NCBI GenBank assembly: GCA_963070105.1
Contig: OY718804.1
Location: forward strand, 9,640,317 to 9,704,316
Reading direction: 5' to 3'
DNA: 64,000 nt
Source of the DNA: Litomosoides sigmodontis
Taxonomy: Eukaryota; Nematoda; Chromadorea; Rhabditida; Onchocercidae
The notes under the pieces were generated by a model. That model was not told the origin of the DNA. It saw nothing but the letters and a program-made list of their open reading frames with translations, and searched no databases. A program made the position numbers and the translations under genes. Positions within the stretch are counted from its first letter, which is position 1, and the number at the start of each line of letters is the position of its first letter. Of this stretch, positions 26,908 through 42,916 are shown one piece after another.

Positions 26908-29879
26908 ATGACCACCCTGCTAATACTACCGCAACTACTACTGCTGATACTATTGAACGAACATCCGTTAGCGCAAAAAGCTGTCCCCGATGATATACTT
27001 AAAAGGGTACGTAAAGCTCAAACATTTGATGAATTGCTATCCTTTATACAACTATCGCATGAACCGTACTCACTTGGAAGTGAAGATGAGCCAACCTTCA
27101 AGGTTCAGAAATTACATTCTGCTGAAATACGATCTTACACGGACAGTGTGCGGACGGTTAAGCCGTACAAAGCATTCACACTTCTTCCATCAACCATTAC
27201 AAGAACATCCGCTTTTCGCCAAGATATCAATGGTTTGTTCATTTTTCGATATTTCATTTTCTTCTTCAGTGATATCTGAGAGAAATCAATTTAACAGACC
27301 AATAGAAGTTTCAATAATTCACGAAGCAAAGAAACCTAACTTTGAATACTATAATGGACATTTATATGTAGTTGACTATCTTGCAATAGCAACAGTAGTA
27401 GTATTAATTAGGCAGTAGTGATAATGACAAAAATGAAGTACTAACAGCAACAGTAACAATAATGGTAACAATAGCAAATAACAACACAATACTAACAGAA
27501 ATCACTACATGATCCTTCGCAAAAATCTTAGTCATCAAATTTCTAAAATTTAATCTGAAAACATCTGATTTACCTTGCAGAGCAATGGGACTGGTTGTAG
27601 TTTATCCAAAAAGCAATAATTCTCGTTGTCATCCAAATTTCAATTTCCATTATTTAAATCAATATTATTGTATTAATTTTATATTTGAATCCTTCCTACC
27701 GCATATACTGTCAAATAAAATTGAAATTTCCAGCGCAAAAAAAGAACAGAATGCAAAGAAAACTCACGAACCTTAATTAAGAATAATCATCGCATTTAGG
27801 AATGATGCCAAAACTTCAAAAGTATGAATGAAATGCGATCTAATGATTTACTAGATTGGACAGCACAGCACCTAATTTAATAAACGACTGAATGATAAAC
27901 AGAATAACGATTGTAACGGAGAGCGTGTAGGAAAGATAAGTTTAAAAAGTTAAGAGAAAAGAAAAGAGAAAGGCAATTTAAAAGAAGATATCACCACGCA
28001 TCATGAATTTAAGTAGCGATCAAGACTAAACGTTTCTTAAGTCGCATTCTTCTTTAATTCGAAAGAAAAATTTGAAATATGATTGTGATCAATATCAACT
28101 ATTAATTAAAACTTTTTCAATGGACGGCCAAGCTCACTTACTGCTTCGTAAATTACAACTTAACAAATACTGCAATAATTTAAACACGACACGTTTGACA
28201 TATTTTAACTAAAAAATTAGGGCTATGTGTATGTCAACAGTTAATATGTCGAAACATTTAACTTTCCATTCAAAATAAAATTTATAAAAACGGTGTAGTA
28301 GAATAATTATTTCAGAAAGAAAAAGCTATGATGCGAATGCAACGATAAGCTTAGATATACTAAGCACAATTCGACAAGGGACAGATATATGTGAGTTGCA
28401 AAAAGCTTGCATTCCGATACTACCGGAAAATCCCGATCCTGGATTACTAATATTCCCAAGATGCTATGAAGTAACCCAATGCATTGGCTCATGTTGTGAA
28501 TTCACCGAACATTGCCATCCAATCAGTATTGAATATATTCATCAGCCAGTAACATTTCTACAGTTTGATTTTTGTTTCGTCCATTTCATTCCCACGTTAC
28601 ATGTAGATCACATCGCTATTCCTAAATTTTTTTAAATTTTAGTTTCCTCAGCTTTCTTAATAATATATAATGTAAAGAAACCTGATATACACTGCACATG
28701 AGGGAATAACTTTAAATAATTCGATGTGTTCCCAGCATACCTTTCACGTGTCTCACTCGTAGCTTATTCATTTGACGATTATAGATTTGTTGGGTAATAT
28801 ACTAAGCAAAGAGGACTATATACTAATGGTTGTACTAATTATCAAATGAATATAATAATGATTATCATTTCACATGCAATACTGAAAAATTTAATGTAGA
28901 TTATTATTTTAATTCAATGATGTGATACTTTTTGCAGATAATCGAAATGCTATATTCTGGCAACAATCTGTTTGTAATCAATCAAACGCGAAATATAACA
29001 ATCGAACGACATACTGCTTGCAGTTGCCAAGAATGCAGTGAATTTGGTGCAGCTATTCAGTGTCCACGGACGAAAAACGTTGGTGGAAATTGCAAATGCG
29101 AGTGCCGAAACAGAGAGGAGAAGAAGGATTGTCAAGGTTTTCAATTTTTATAGAAATAATTGATTCAAACACATTTTTCATTTTTCATCACAGTTAAATG
29201 GATGTACTTTAATTCTTGCATTCCACTGCTCTTTGATAGCTAATTCCTCCTTTGACTAATTAGCTTCATTTTAATCTATCATTTTAAACCCTTTGATGGC
29301 AAACTTCGATTCTTCACACTAATTAAAGGCATTGATTGCAAATGTATTTCTTACTCAGAGAGACTTCTTTTCCTAATCATACGCATGAATTTCGGTTACC
29401 TCTTCTTGTCGGATAAATCAGCCTTACTGTATAACCATTTCTGAAATAGATTTCATGCCCCTTCCGATGAAATGGATAATTGTTTTCAAATACCGTTCAG
29501 CTATTTAATTTGATTTTGAAATTTTTGAGCTTGAATCAGATGAGGAATCTCTCCGTTCATTTGTTCCTCAAAATTTTTTAAAAACAGGCAAGCAGAGAAA
29601 AAGTATTTTGTACATTAAAATTAAAAAAAATCGAAAGTTTAGAAAAATTATATTAAAGGACCGAACAAAGTATGGAACGACGAAACATGTACTTGCAGCT
29701 GTGCCACGAACAGCTGCTACGGTAAAAGTATCTTGGATTCACATACATGCTTATGCTATCATCCAGGAAACAGTGAAAGTTATGGGGAGTTGAACTCCTC
29801 CGATAATTTCCGGTTGAATACATCCAGACTGCAAAGGCTTGGTCCAGCTCGAAGAAGGACTACTATAAATACCCCGTGA
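26908..29879 (+). CDS. pvf-1: PDGF/VEGF-like secreted growth factor
   Basis: Four exons (26908-27232, 28316-28548, 28938-29136, 29659-29879) join with phases 1, 0 and 1 to give 325 aa. Residues 1-23 form a Leu-rich signal peptide. A propeptide-like segment follows, then a cystine-knot domain: PRCYEVTQCIGSCCEFTEHC carries the PDGF/VEGF Cys pattern, and HTACSCQEC its C-terminal half. After NCKCECR the last exon adds a second Cys-rich block, ETCTCSCATNSCYG and HTCLCYHPG, as in VEGF-C/PVF tails. The acceptor of exon 4 (AG at 29657-29658) is the only one I found that keeps this Cys-rich frame; an overlapping frame from 29608 is a shadow. Family members signal through VEGF-receptor-like kinases (VER in nematodes). 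The gene is divergent from ced-6. The symbol is by similarity. Confidence 0.88.
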
Positions 29880-30754
29880 ACATTTACAATATATATAATG
29901 GCGTTCATTGTGAAAGTGATAATATGTTGCGTGAAAGAAGCATTCAAATAGTTTAACGTTAGAAACTATAAAGCAATAAAGACCATACATAACTGATTGA
30001 GCGCACATGTGACGGAAACAAGTGAATACCCGAATGTTCTAAAGCAAACTTTCCGAAGTTTCCGTAAACATTCTTCATTTGTACTGAGCATTCCTTCTTA
30101 CACATCATGCCATAAATAGCCTTGCCCGATCTGAGGTACTTCATACTACATTGACTCCTCGTGCCATCATATACTTTTCAAAGTACTGGAACCCTCTGGA
30201 AGCTCCAACTATGTTCAAGATACATTCAGTAAAGCTCCAGAATTCGCTAATGTCACTACTGCTAATAAGTAGTGCAAAAATACCGCGCCGTTAAAACATA
30301 TACAAATGGACGCATATACGTACAGAAACTCTTTCCAACACCACCTTCTCCCAATCGTATTCGCGGGCTCTCGGGAGAAACAAAAATCACGAGAAGACGG
30401 ATGCTCCTTGTGACGGCACTGTTTTGAAAACGCTTTATCCCAAGGATGTGCTTCATGATTTGGGTGTTGTTAATTGGACTAGAAAGTTTGGAGTATTTCT
30501 TCAACGAAATTTTTTTCTTGCAAATTTAATTAATTATCCGTTTGGTTCGATTCATACTTTATGATTTCCGGAATAAATTTCAGGTATATTTCATCATATT
30601 AAGTTAGTGAAAAGCGCAATGGATGGTGATCAAAAGTTAAGCTGTGTCACGAAGTGAGAAAAAAGTCAGAAAGGATAATTCCTTCAAATGCAAGCGTAAA
30701 ATATAACCGTTGAGCATCAACGCGAAATCTTAGTGAAAGAAGTGCTGACGTAAA
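29880..30754. other. Intergenic region PVF to cdk-5
   Basis: No supported exon on either strand. Unlike most genes here, cdk-5 has no strong acceptor within 20 nt of its ATG. The nearest are AG at 30731-30732 (weak) and TTTCAG near 30583. Confidence 0.45.
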
Positions 30755-33329
<2,575 letters not shown>

Positions 33330-33446
33330 GTACTGTTTTCTAAGCCATGTATGCATTAATGATCTCATTGTTGTGCAGATGGTATTTTTGCCGATCCTAT
33401 GGGTTTCCGAATTTGGTATACGTGAGACGCAATTTCTTTCTCTCAT

Positions 33447-33612
33447 AATTGATCTCCTTCCGATACTCCATTTTTTAACGATTTTTATTTATAAAAACTG
33501 GTGATATATTTGTCAGCTTTATCGATGAACTTAAGTGCAGGGTTTATGCAACTCGAGAAAACCTTAAATTTCATTCCGAATCGGAGAGTTCTGGTCCTTT
33601 TAATTCGTATTG
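33447..33612 (+). repeat. Diverged repeat copy B (downstream of cdk-5)
   Basis: Partner of 32971-33134, about 475 bp away. It lies about 120 bp past the cdk-5 stop. Both copies begin AATTGAT followed by a C/T-rich stretch. Confidence 0.7.
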
Positions 33613-34219
33613 TTGATATAAGTTTGAAACATCCGATTTGGATCACATTTCCGCTTACTAATAAATTACTCCCTAGGAACACTTTACTACAGAGAACCAG
33701 CCACCAAATTTTAAGGGGATTTTTAACATTACTGCCAGAACAATAGCCCTTGTGAAAATGCAGAGTGTAAAACACAGTTTACATGCATTAAGTCAACACG
33801 TGATCTTACCGTACTAGCGCCATACAGTGTTTATCGAAATTATAAGAAACACATAATTCTGAGCTCTACCATATATGGCTCGCCTGGCAACAATATATAA
33901 AGAGCAGCTGAGGAATATATCAAACGAATATGATGAGGTATCCTACTGGGAAGTGAATTATTTAAATTAGAGAACAGTGTTAATTAAAGCTCACATCCCA
34001 TACAATGCACTATTTAGACCAGTGTCCCAATCCTAAGTTGTAAAATGAAGTACAGCTAATTAAAAATTACAAGAACAAACATTATGTACGACAAATGAAA
34101 CACGTTTTGGGGTATAATTATAAATGATAATGAATCCTGTCACACGGTGGATACGACAAAAAGACCAGATGTCATCCATGAGTTTCGAAATACCTAGTAG
34201 ACTTCTTATAACCGGCAGT
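33613..34219. other. Convergent intergenic region cdk-5 / ADP-ATP carrier
   Basis: No identified gene. A 63-nt segment at 33875-33937 opens with ATG (MARLATIYKEQLRNISNEYD) and meets a GTATCC donor, but no partner exon was found. Confidence 0.4.
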
Positions 34220-35979
34220 TTACAAGAATTTGTGGATTTCATCGTAAATAGCTAATACAAGTGCACCACCTGTACCTCGGAAGACATTCGAAAGAGCACC
34301 CTTGTAGAGTGCGGTAAATCCTTCGTTGGCAACAACCTTCTTTGCGCAATCCCAAGTATTTGTGTAAAGTATTTCTTTGCGACCAGACTGCATCATCATT
34401 CGTCGCCGTACGGTATCCCATGGGTATGATAAGATTCCAGATCCAACAGTTACGACCTAAAACATCCACCAATTGTAAGTGGCATGTATACATGTCTAAA
34501 AGATTAAGGTCTGTCGAAAGAATGGAATTTCGATAAAAACAATAAGCTAAGTTACGTGTGTGTTGAATTACAGATGAAACCTTACGTCCATCCTACAGTA
34601 AAAACAATACCAAACTTAAATTTGTCCTCCATCCGGGAAAGTTTACAAGGAATAATAAAACTCCAAGCAAGCAACGAACCTGAGCAATCAACCAAGCAGC
34701 GAAGAAGTTGAGCTTCTTTTGGTCTGTGGAAACCATCATTTTGATCGTATCAAAAAGACCAAAGTAAGCTGCACGATAAACGATAATGCCTTGCACCGAC
34801 ACCACAAAACCACGGTAAAGCCCAATCGGACCATCGCTTTTAACAATTTTTGCCAAACAATCTACCAAACCATTGAACTCACGAGTTGCACCCTTGCCAA
34901 CGTCAACCGCAAGACGAGTACGAGCAAAATCAAGTGGGTATACGAAACATAGAGATGTGGCACCTGCTGCACCTCCGCTCATTAAATTACCGCCAAAAAA
35001 TTTCCAAAAATCCTGTAATCAAATCATAGCAAAATCAATCCTCCCTCTCTAGATTTGCTGAAATCTTATACATACTCATTTAATGTAAATAGATTTTTTT
35101 GGCTGTTTTCGCTTTTAACTTAACTTATTCGTAAGCTGCTTACTTTATCTTTGTCATATCCTGCGACAAAAATCTTTTTGTAAGTATCTTTGAATGCAAA
35201 ATTTAGTGCTTGCGTAGGAAAGTATCGTATCACATTTGCCAAATTACCACGCCAAAACGATGCGAAACCCTGCTCAGCAGGCACACGTTTAAATACATCG
35301 ATAATACCCTTGTAACGTTTATCTGCTTCAATTGTTTTCGATGCGTGTTGTACCTGGAAAATAAACTGTTATAAACTGTTCTCTTTCCTTTCCGGAGAAA
35401 TGGTAATTATTAAAATTGTTGACATTCACTGTGCCAATCTCACGAAGACATGTACATGCTCAACGTCAGTATGAATCTCTTGAATTAGTAAATAACTCAT
35501 GACTGTTTCAAACATTCTTATACAGAACAATGACACGAGTGTATAATCTATTCTTCTTAACGGTCGTTTTACAATGAAAACAACTTCATGCAAAACATGA
35601 GTTACTTCACCATTTTTACATTCCAAAAGTGTGACTATTTCAGGTTATTCCTTTGCCCTGCAATTTTGCTATCGCACAAACTTTGGTTACATAACAGCGG
35701 TATTTAAAGCGCATCGGCATAGGTGAGGCATCTATAATAGTGCACTATGTAAAGAGTTTCTTCATTCACATGATAGAAGCAGCGCAAATGGTTTAAGTCA
35801 TGCAATAATGATACCTGAAGAAGCAGTTTAACACGTTCGATAGGTGCAACAGCAGTCTTGGAAACAGCTGCAGCCGTGCCTCCAGATGCCAAATCAATCG
35901 CGAATTTTTTGGCATCAAATGCGTTTTTGTCGCTGGTATGCGATTTGTTGGTATTTTGCGATTGGGCTGAGGACGACAT
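34220..35979 (-). CDS. ant-1: Mitochondrial ADP/ATP carrier (adenine nucleotide translocase)
   Basis: Four minus-strand exons (about 35979-35815, 35355-35146, 35013-34681, 34453-34220) give 314 aa, slightly longer than the usual ~300 because of a Ser/Asn-rich N-terminus. Three mitochondrial-carrier repeats are present with [21 protein letters not shown] and [19 protein letters not shown] is the nucleotide-binding signature of ADP/ATP carriers. It exchanges matrix ATP for cytosolic ADP across the inner membrane. The start at 35979 was preferred because a perfect T-run plus CAG acceptor (AG at 36002-36001) sits 21 nt upstream, after the more distal in-frame ATG. Nematodes carry several ant-1 paralogues; which one this is cannot be decided here. 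Confidence 0.95.
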
Positions 35980-35999
35980 CGTGAATGTTTGGGTTAGTG

Positions 36000-38387
36000 G
36001 CTGAAAAAAAAAAAACGAGCAAAATAATCTAAACCAATAGCCGATGCGTACTCGAAAGGTTAAATTGCTCAGCAAATATCGCAAATCAGTAGCGACAATA
36101 ATGTCAAGAACAAAATAAGTAGTAGCAAAAGTAAAATAGCTGCTACTACGCGTCCTCAATCAGCAAACAAAATATCACTTTTTTTTTGAAAGCAAAACAC
36201 TTGAAACCGAGAAATTACTACTTGTTTAACAATGGTAATATACTTTTCAGTACAAAAATAACGTTTCTGCAGCGAAAAAGAAAGTATACGACTTCTTTAC
36301 GCCCTACTAGTTTTTTATAAAAGTGCGAGAAAGACAAAAGTAAGCTGTCAAAAGATATGACAGTTGAGGACCGGAATAGTTAACGTAATAAACAATAAAG
36401 AAACGTGAGGGTTCTTCGGCGGAAATAATATAAAACGAGAGATGAGCATTTTGTCGAACACACTCAAACGGATGTTCTGCTTTTTTAACTCTCAGCAAGA
36501 AAGTTTGATCATCTCTACCTATGGTACTTACTTATCCGTCCTGCATTCTCCCCTATCCCACATGCTCTACACAGCACGTATTTATTATTTATTGTTACTC
36601 CTAACTCGCCTTTCACCTAACTTCTTCCTTTCATATCTTCACAAATCCACCTGATATACACTCCTAACTTCTCAAGTATGACCACGCCAACTAGACGACT
36701 CCACCGCACACCAGCAGAACAAAAATGCGAATGGCATAGGACGACATCTCCCTTCGCCACCGATAGTTAACAACCAATTGCATTTTTAGGCAAATGTACG
36801 TAGGTGGTTTTTGGATGCGTGCCAAACAGTAGCGTTGCGGGAGCTTGCAGCTGACATTGAAGCTAATTAGATGTGTAGTGCGGTGGAGGGAGGAGGAGGG
36901 ATTCGGTTTATTCAGTGTGAAAAGTTGGCTGTAAATATTTTTCTTATTTTAGTCTTACTTTAGCTGGGGTACCTCTTTTTAACTTAACTGGTGATACTGC
37001 CCTAAAATTTCGCTTAATTTTTGGTACCTAATCTACCGCACGTGTTCCTTTAACATAGGCTGGTATAAGTAAGTAATATACCCTGAAATGGATGATACTT
37101 ACTGGATTACCATTATGATGAAAGCATTATTATTATCACGATAAAAAAGTTGTTACCGAGTATTCACTGCAGCACTAATTATGTTTTTTTGATGATACTT
37201 ATTTCAAACAATGACTGTTCATAATGCACTAACTCTTCTCTGCGATATCAGAGGAACAGTAAGAACTTGAAGAATCGGGAATAGAAGCGGTAAAATGAAA
37301 GAGTATTAGTAAAGTGAAGCGTTAGCATGGGAACAATTCGTAATAAATGTAAATTAATTCCTAATAACATGGGAAACGTGAAAATGCTGTAAAATTAACA
37401 TTTCACAAATAAATTACTAACAGAGATGTGAGGGTTACGCTTGCGTAGGGTGAAGTGAACCTAAGTGTCCCGGTGAGTATGTGATGTAGAGAGTACTCGC
37501 ACATTCGTACAAATCAGCTGACAAACAGCTGCTTGTTAGCTACCGATAACAAAAGGACGAAAGAAGAGAACTAGGTGTCTGGAAATACAAGACATCACCA
37601 ACACGTTAAGTGTTAGTTCGAAATTCGCACGAATTTCAGAAATAATTTTGAAAAACAAAAAATATACATTTCTTCGCCTTCATGAGTGATAGTGAATTTT
37701 AACATTTAAGCCAAAGATTAGGAGAATGCAAAGAAAAGATGTGATAGGAGAGAGAAGCATGAGGATTTTTAAGTGATAAAACATTAGTAAAAGAAGTCGA
37801 AATGCAAACAATAAGAATTTTGATGAAACTATGATGATGGACGAACAACTGGAACGCTTATGAGATGTAGGAGAATGGAATTTGTCGTGGGAATTTGGCG
37901 GAAAATTACAGGGAAAGAGTTTTAGTAAGAAGAACGAGTGATTGCGATGATCGGCTATTTATTATTTTGTTGCAAAAATTCTAAAATAAATATAAGGTCA
38001 TTTTTTTTTCTTTATTTCGTGTTTTACGGTGCGTTTAGGAAATTAATCAATCTTTTTCAATTAAAATGGAAAACCCGAAGGAACTAACTTTTTACTCATA
38101 TAGGATTTACTGTTATGTGGAATTTGGTACAGGAACTTAATTACTTTTCAGTCACACAAAGAATACAATTGTTTGTTTATATCGCCGATGCTCGAAAATC
38201 AAATTTTAGTAAGGAAATGTTTAAGTATCACATGTATTTCGTACTGATACAAATGTGCAACTTAACTGTCACCCCGTTATCAATGAATACAATGTTCGCC
38301 AGTGTGAAGTTCTATATATCAATGCAAAATACTTGCGATAATGTCTACCTTTTAGACTTATCAGACGTAGACACAGTGTGATTACCG
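36000..38387. other. Divergent promoter region ANT / abcf-2
   Basis: No supported gene. It contains an E-box-centred near-palindrome at 37516-37541 and an 88-codon open frame at 38115-38381 that ends six bases before the abcf-2 ATG. The intervening sequence is AT-rich. A CACAG acceptor (AG at 38375-38376) precedes the abcf-2 ATG by 11 nt and would remove most of that frame from the mRNA. Confidence 0.45.
37516..37541. promoter_or_regulatory. 26-bp near-palindrome centred on an E-box (CAGCTG)
   Basis: AGCTGACAAACAGC and GCTGCTTGTTAGCT are reverse complements apart from two symmetric mismatches, and a CAGCTG lies at the centre. A second CAGCTG-like site overlaps the left arm. This is a plausible dimer-binding site between divergent genes. 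No direct evidence of use. Confidence 0.35.
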
Positions 38388-41300
38388 ATGCCTTCGGAAG
38401 CGAAGAAGCGGCGTGATGCGGCAAAAAAACAGGCAGCTAAAAATCGTACGAGAGTTCGCGATCAAAAATTGGTAGGCTATTAAACACAGTTCTTTTCTCC
38501 TAGCTAAAAGGGTTAACTTATTGGTGTATATAATTTAATAAAAAAGGAACTGTTAATGGGAACTGTGTCACTTGGAGAACCTTCTGTAGAATTATGTGGA
38601 ATAACGGACAAAGTATTAATACTTAAATATACTGCGATGTAATTTTTCTCGTCTATCATAGGTTTTCAGGCAATATATTTGCAGGAGAATAACGAAGGTA
38701 TCGGATCACCCACTCGAGAGCGAAATTCACATATGCTAAATGGTGGCAAGCGTTTATTAAGTCTCATTAATTTTTTCTTGTCACTAACACAGTTGGTGAA
38801 AAGTTTGACAGTGAAGAATGGCGTAGTATAAATGCTACACCTCATAGTGCATTTTTTAATGGGTTTTTGCAATTATAAGCGAAAGTTATGCAGAAGACCA
38901 GTTAAAATTTTTGCCAAAAATATCTGGATTTTGTTGGCGGACTATGAACTTTAACTTTTATTGGTACGTGAAAGATGTATGCAATTTATCCATCAGTAGA
39001 GATTGCAAAATGTGGAGAATAAATAGTGCATATTACAGATACCTGCATGACAACACCTGTGAATGATGTTATCGATACAGCTGCTGCGATGTTGGAAAGA
39101 ATGGAATTGGAGAATGCGAAAGCACGATCAGTTGCAGGGGCGTTGACTTCCCATCCATTGTAATTTTTTTTTAAAAGAAAAATTTTTGTCAATAGGTAAG
39201 AAATGTTAGAACAAAAATACGAAAATGACAAAAATTTCACGTCATTTTTCTGGTAGGTGAATTATAATGGAATAACTTGTCACAAATAATACTGAATATG
39301 TTACATCGTTTTTCTAAATCCTCCATTTAGCTGGTTTACACTTCGTCGGTTAGCAGGCTTCAGATTAAAGCTTTTTCATGTAAAATTTCTAGAAATCATG
39401 TAAATTCAGATCTATGGATCTCAAAATAGAAGGAATGACAGTGACCTTTCATGGGCGTGAAATTGTAACGGATACAAAACTTGAATTGAACATGGGACGC
39501 CGTTATGGCCTTATTGGTTTAAATGGAAGTGGTTAGTGTTATGAATGATCCCTTTTTCAAAAGTCATTTTAATGCGTCAGTGTTTACTGGCTTATTTTAG
39601 GAAAGTCCACTTTAATGCAAGCGATATTCCACCGGGAAATGCCAATTCCCGATCACGTGGATATGTTCTTGGTGTCTCGCGAAATGGCTGCCTGTAATGA
39701 TAGTGCTCTCAAGGTGTATACTGGTTTAAATATTTTGAGTTATTATGAATATAGTAAACGCAGTGACGAAACAAATATGGATTTCAACTTAGGCTGAAAT
39801 TCATTGAAGGTTGTGTGCGATGTTGATGAACAGAGAAAAACACTCGAGAAGCAGGCTGAAGAATTGGCGGCTTCGCCAGACGATGGTTCGTAATATTTCG
39901 TATACTGCTGCGCAGAAGGATTTGATTCGTTGAAATATATCCAAATACCTGTTTTGTAGAAAGTCAGGAGAAATTGTTGGATGTCTATGACCGCCTCGAA
40001 GAAATGGATGCTGATAGGGCGGAAGTAAAAGCTGCCGAAATATTACACGGTCTTGGTTTCTCTAGGCAAATGATGCTTAAGAAATGCAAGGATTTCTCAG
40101 GTATGTATTAATTTTCGGCTTTTTATTATTCGTCGTGAAGCTAAAAGGTTTATATTCGGATTGTGGATATTTGTTGTGTGTTTTAGGAGGTTGGCGAATG
40201 CGAATCGCATTAGCACGAGCATTGTACCTGAAACCGTCATTGCTGTTACTGGACGAACCAACTAATCATCTTGATTTGGAAGCTTGTGTGTGGCTTGAGA
40301 AAGAACTTGCCGCGTATGTTGATTTTTTGCCGTATTTTTCTCAAAATATCGGCATTTGCGTGGAAGTTCTCAATAAAATCTTTTCATTATCAAATATTTG
40401 TAACTAATAAATAAGCAGAATACCAAGGGGAAATCAGCCAGTAAAAAAGAAATAAAATCCTTACAAACTTTTGCAGAGGCATATCAATTCAACGTTAAAT
40501 ATTGAGGAAAAAAATGAAATAGAAACACGAAATCTAAAATTTGGCTACATAGTTAAACAAAACATCAAACAAAACAGACCACTAATATATGCTACCAGAT
40601 TTTAGGTCAAACACTACGTTTTCATTTGATCTTTCTCCTAAAGCTTATACATTTTAAGGTACAAAAGGACTTTGCTGATTGTTTCACACTCACAGGATTT
40701 TATGAATGGTGTATGCACAAATATCATTCATTTGTTCCAAAAGAAATTAGAGTATTATGGAGTAAGTTTATATCGTAATGTCTTTCAGCTATAACAATTT
40801 TAAATCGCCGTTTTTTGGAGGGACAGACATTTGAAATGCAAGAAGAAGAGGGAAAGAAAGAGTGAGGACTCTTAAGGCTTAGACTGTGTTATATATTACA
40901 GGTTTGGTCATTTATGCGGGTATCAGATATTATTCTCGGAACAAAGTTGATGAACAAATATTTTCAGGGTAATTATGATACATACGTGCGTACTAGGACG
41001 GAGCTGCTTGAAAATCAGATGAAGCGCTACAAGTGGGAGCAGGACCAATTGCAACATATGAAAGTATTTTTAGATTTGTTTTGATCTTCTGTCAGTTTAT
41101 AGTTTAGATAAATGCTTAGTTGAATCATACCATAAATTTTTGTGCAGGAATACATCGCTAGGTTTGGACATGGCAGCGCCAAACTTGCCCGGCAAGCTCA
41201 AAGTAAAGAAAAAACAATGGCTAAGATGGTAGCTGTTGGACTAACCGAAAAAGTTGTTACGGAAAAGGTTGCTTTTATGCATTTTATTGTATTTCAAAGT

Positions 41301-42693
41301 GTCATGAACTTTTTTGTTGTTAATAAAAACAGGTTGTTATATTTATTTACTTTTCAGGTAAAGCAGTTTTACTTTTTTGATCCCGGTACAATTCCACCTC
41401 CAGTTATAATGGTGCAGCATGTATCTTTTCAGTATAATGAAAAAACTGTGAGTACTATTTTACTCTTCAAAAAATTGATCTTGAAGTCAGATTTTGTACA
41501 AAGACATTAGGCGTTAATAATATTTAGCAGCAGTGAGCATAGATTTTGTCGAACTGCAAAGTACTTGAATATAGGGCTTAAATATCGTACACGACAACAA
41601 CGCTCATGTTTTTGAGCTTTGTAATAATCAAGTAAATCTATGTTTTAGCCGTTGATTTACAAGGATCTCGACTTTGGAATTGATCTTGATACTCGTATCG
41701 CACTGGTTGGCCCAAATGGAGCAGGGAAATCGACGTTACTAAAGTTGATATCAGGAGACGTAATGCCATCAAATGGTCTTATAAGACGTCATTCACATTG
41801 CAAAATAGGACGCTATCATCAGGTACGTTAAATGATGACGATATCTATAATGTCGAATTAAATTAATTGAACTGCTTCATATTAGGTGATTTGTTTCGGC
41901 CGTTTAAATTTTGCGGTTAATTTACAGCATTTGCACGAAGAATTGCCGTTGGAAAAGTCAGCCCTGGAATATTTGATGATGTCATTTCCGGAAGTTAAAG
42001 AGAAAGAGGAGATGAGGAAAATTATCGGGCGTTATGGATTAACTGGGAGAGAACAAGTATGTTAATGGATTAATTATAGGATTTGTAAAATGACAAGGGT
42101 TTCCTATCTTTGCAAGCACATTGTTTGTCTCCAAGAACATCTTCCTTTGAATGGTGTATTTTATCATTTTTCGGTGTTAGGTGAATTTTTGAAGGTTTGT
42201 CCGATGAAGCAACTATCAGATGGACAACGCTGTCGGGTATCATTTGCTTGGCTAGCATGGCAACAACCTCATCTTTTATTGCTCGATGAACCTACTAATC
42301 ATCTAGATTTGGAAAGTATCGATGCATTGGCAGAGGCAATTAACTGCTTTCGAGGAGGAATGATTTTAGTGTCTCATGACTTTCGCTTGGTTGATCAGGT
42401 AGGTTCATATTTAGTGTTGTTCCTCGATTTAGATAATCGTCAATATTTTTGATGATGCAAGTTTGTTTGAATAGAATCATTAATATCGCTTGTTAATATT
42501 GGCATATCGATTATTTTTTCATTTGTACTTAATGATTTTATTAGCTAAAATGATAAATCTTTTTCAGGTAGCTGAAGAGATATGGGTATGTGACAAGCAA
42601 AGAGTCACGAAATGGGATGGCGATATTTTTACATATAAAGATCATTTGCGTAAGGCAATCGAACAACACGATTCAGAAGTAGTGGAACGATAG
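38388..42693 (+). CDS. abcf-2: ABCF2-type ATP-binding cassette protein
   Basis: About 14 exons; the first (38388-38471) encodes a Lys/Arg-rich leader, [20 protein letters not shown]. Exons 38685-38742, 39039-39159 and 39410-39531 join in phase. There are two ATPase domains. Domain 1 has Walker A GLNGSGKS (across the splice at 39531), signature FSGGW and Walker [14 protein letters not shown] (about 40250). Domain 2 has GPNGAGKST (about 41720), signature LSDGQ and [13 protein letters not shown] (about 42290). The linker [18 protein letters not shown] is diagnostic of ABCF2 against ABCF1/3. The end is [20 protein letters not shown], stop at 42691. There are no membrane segments, as expected for ABCF. 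Members bind ribosomes and act in translation and stress control; the exact role of ABCF2 is less settled. Confidence 0.94.
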
Positions 42694-42916
42694 TACTTCT
42701 TCATTGTGGTTGTCGTGCTAATTCGTATTGCAGTATAGGATTCGTTCCAATGAAAAAATTAGCTGAATAATTGTTAATCTTTTTCGCTTGTTTTGTGTGA
42801 AAGCATTTTGTTCGTTACCACAAATTTGGCTCATTCCGTATCACACTTCTTTGCAGTTCTCCTCTTTCTCTTAATTTCCATTTCAAAGCATACGTCGTAT
42901 TTTAGTTTTTATTCAG

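Noticed and set aside
29608..29793. Open frame through the last PVF exon in another frame
   Set aside because: The cysteine-rich frame offset from it matches the VEGF/PVF tail and joins exon 3 in phase; this frame does not.
33875..33937. ATG-started 21-codon exon candidate (MARLATIYKEQLRNISNEYD) with a GTATCC donor
   Set aside because: No second exon was found before the oppositely oriented ADP/ATP carrier; likely chance.
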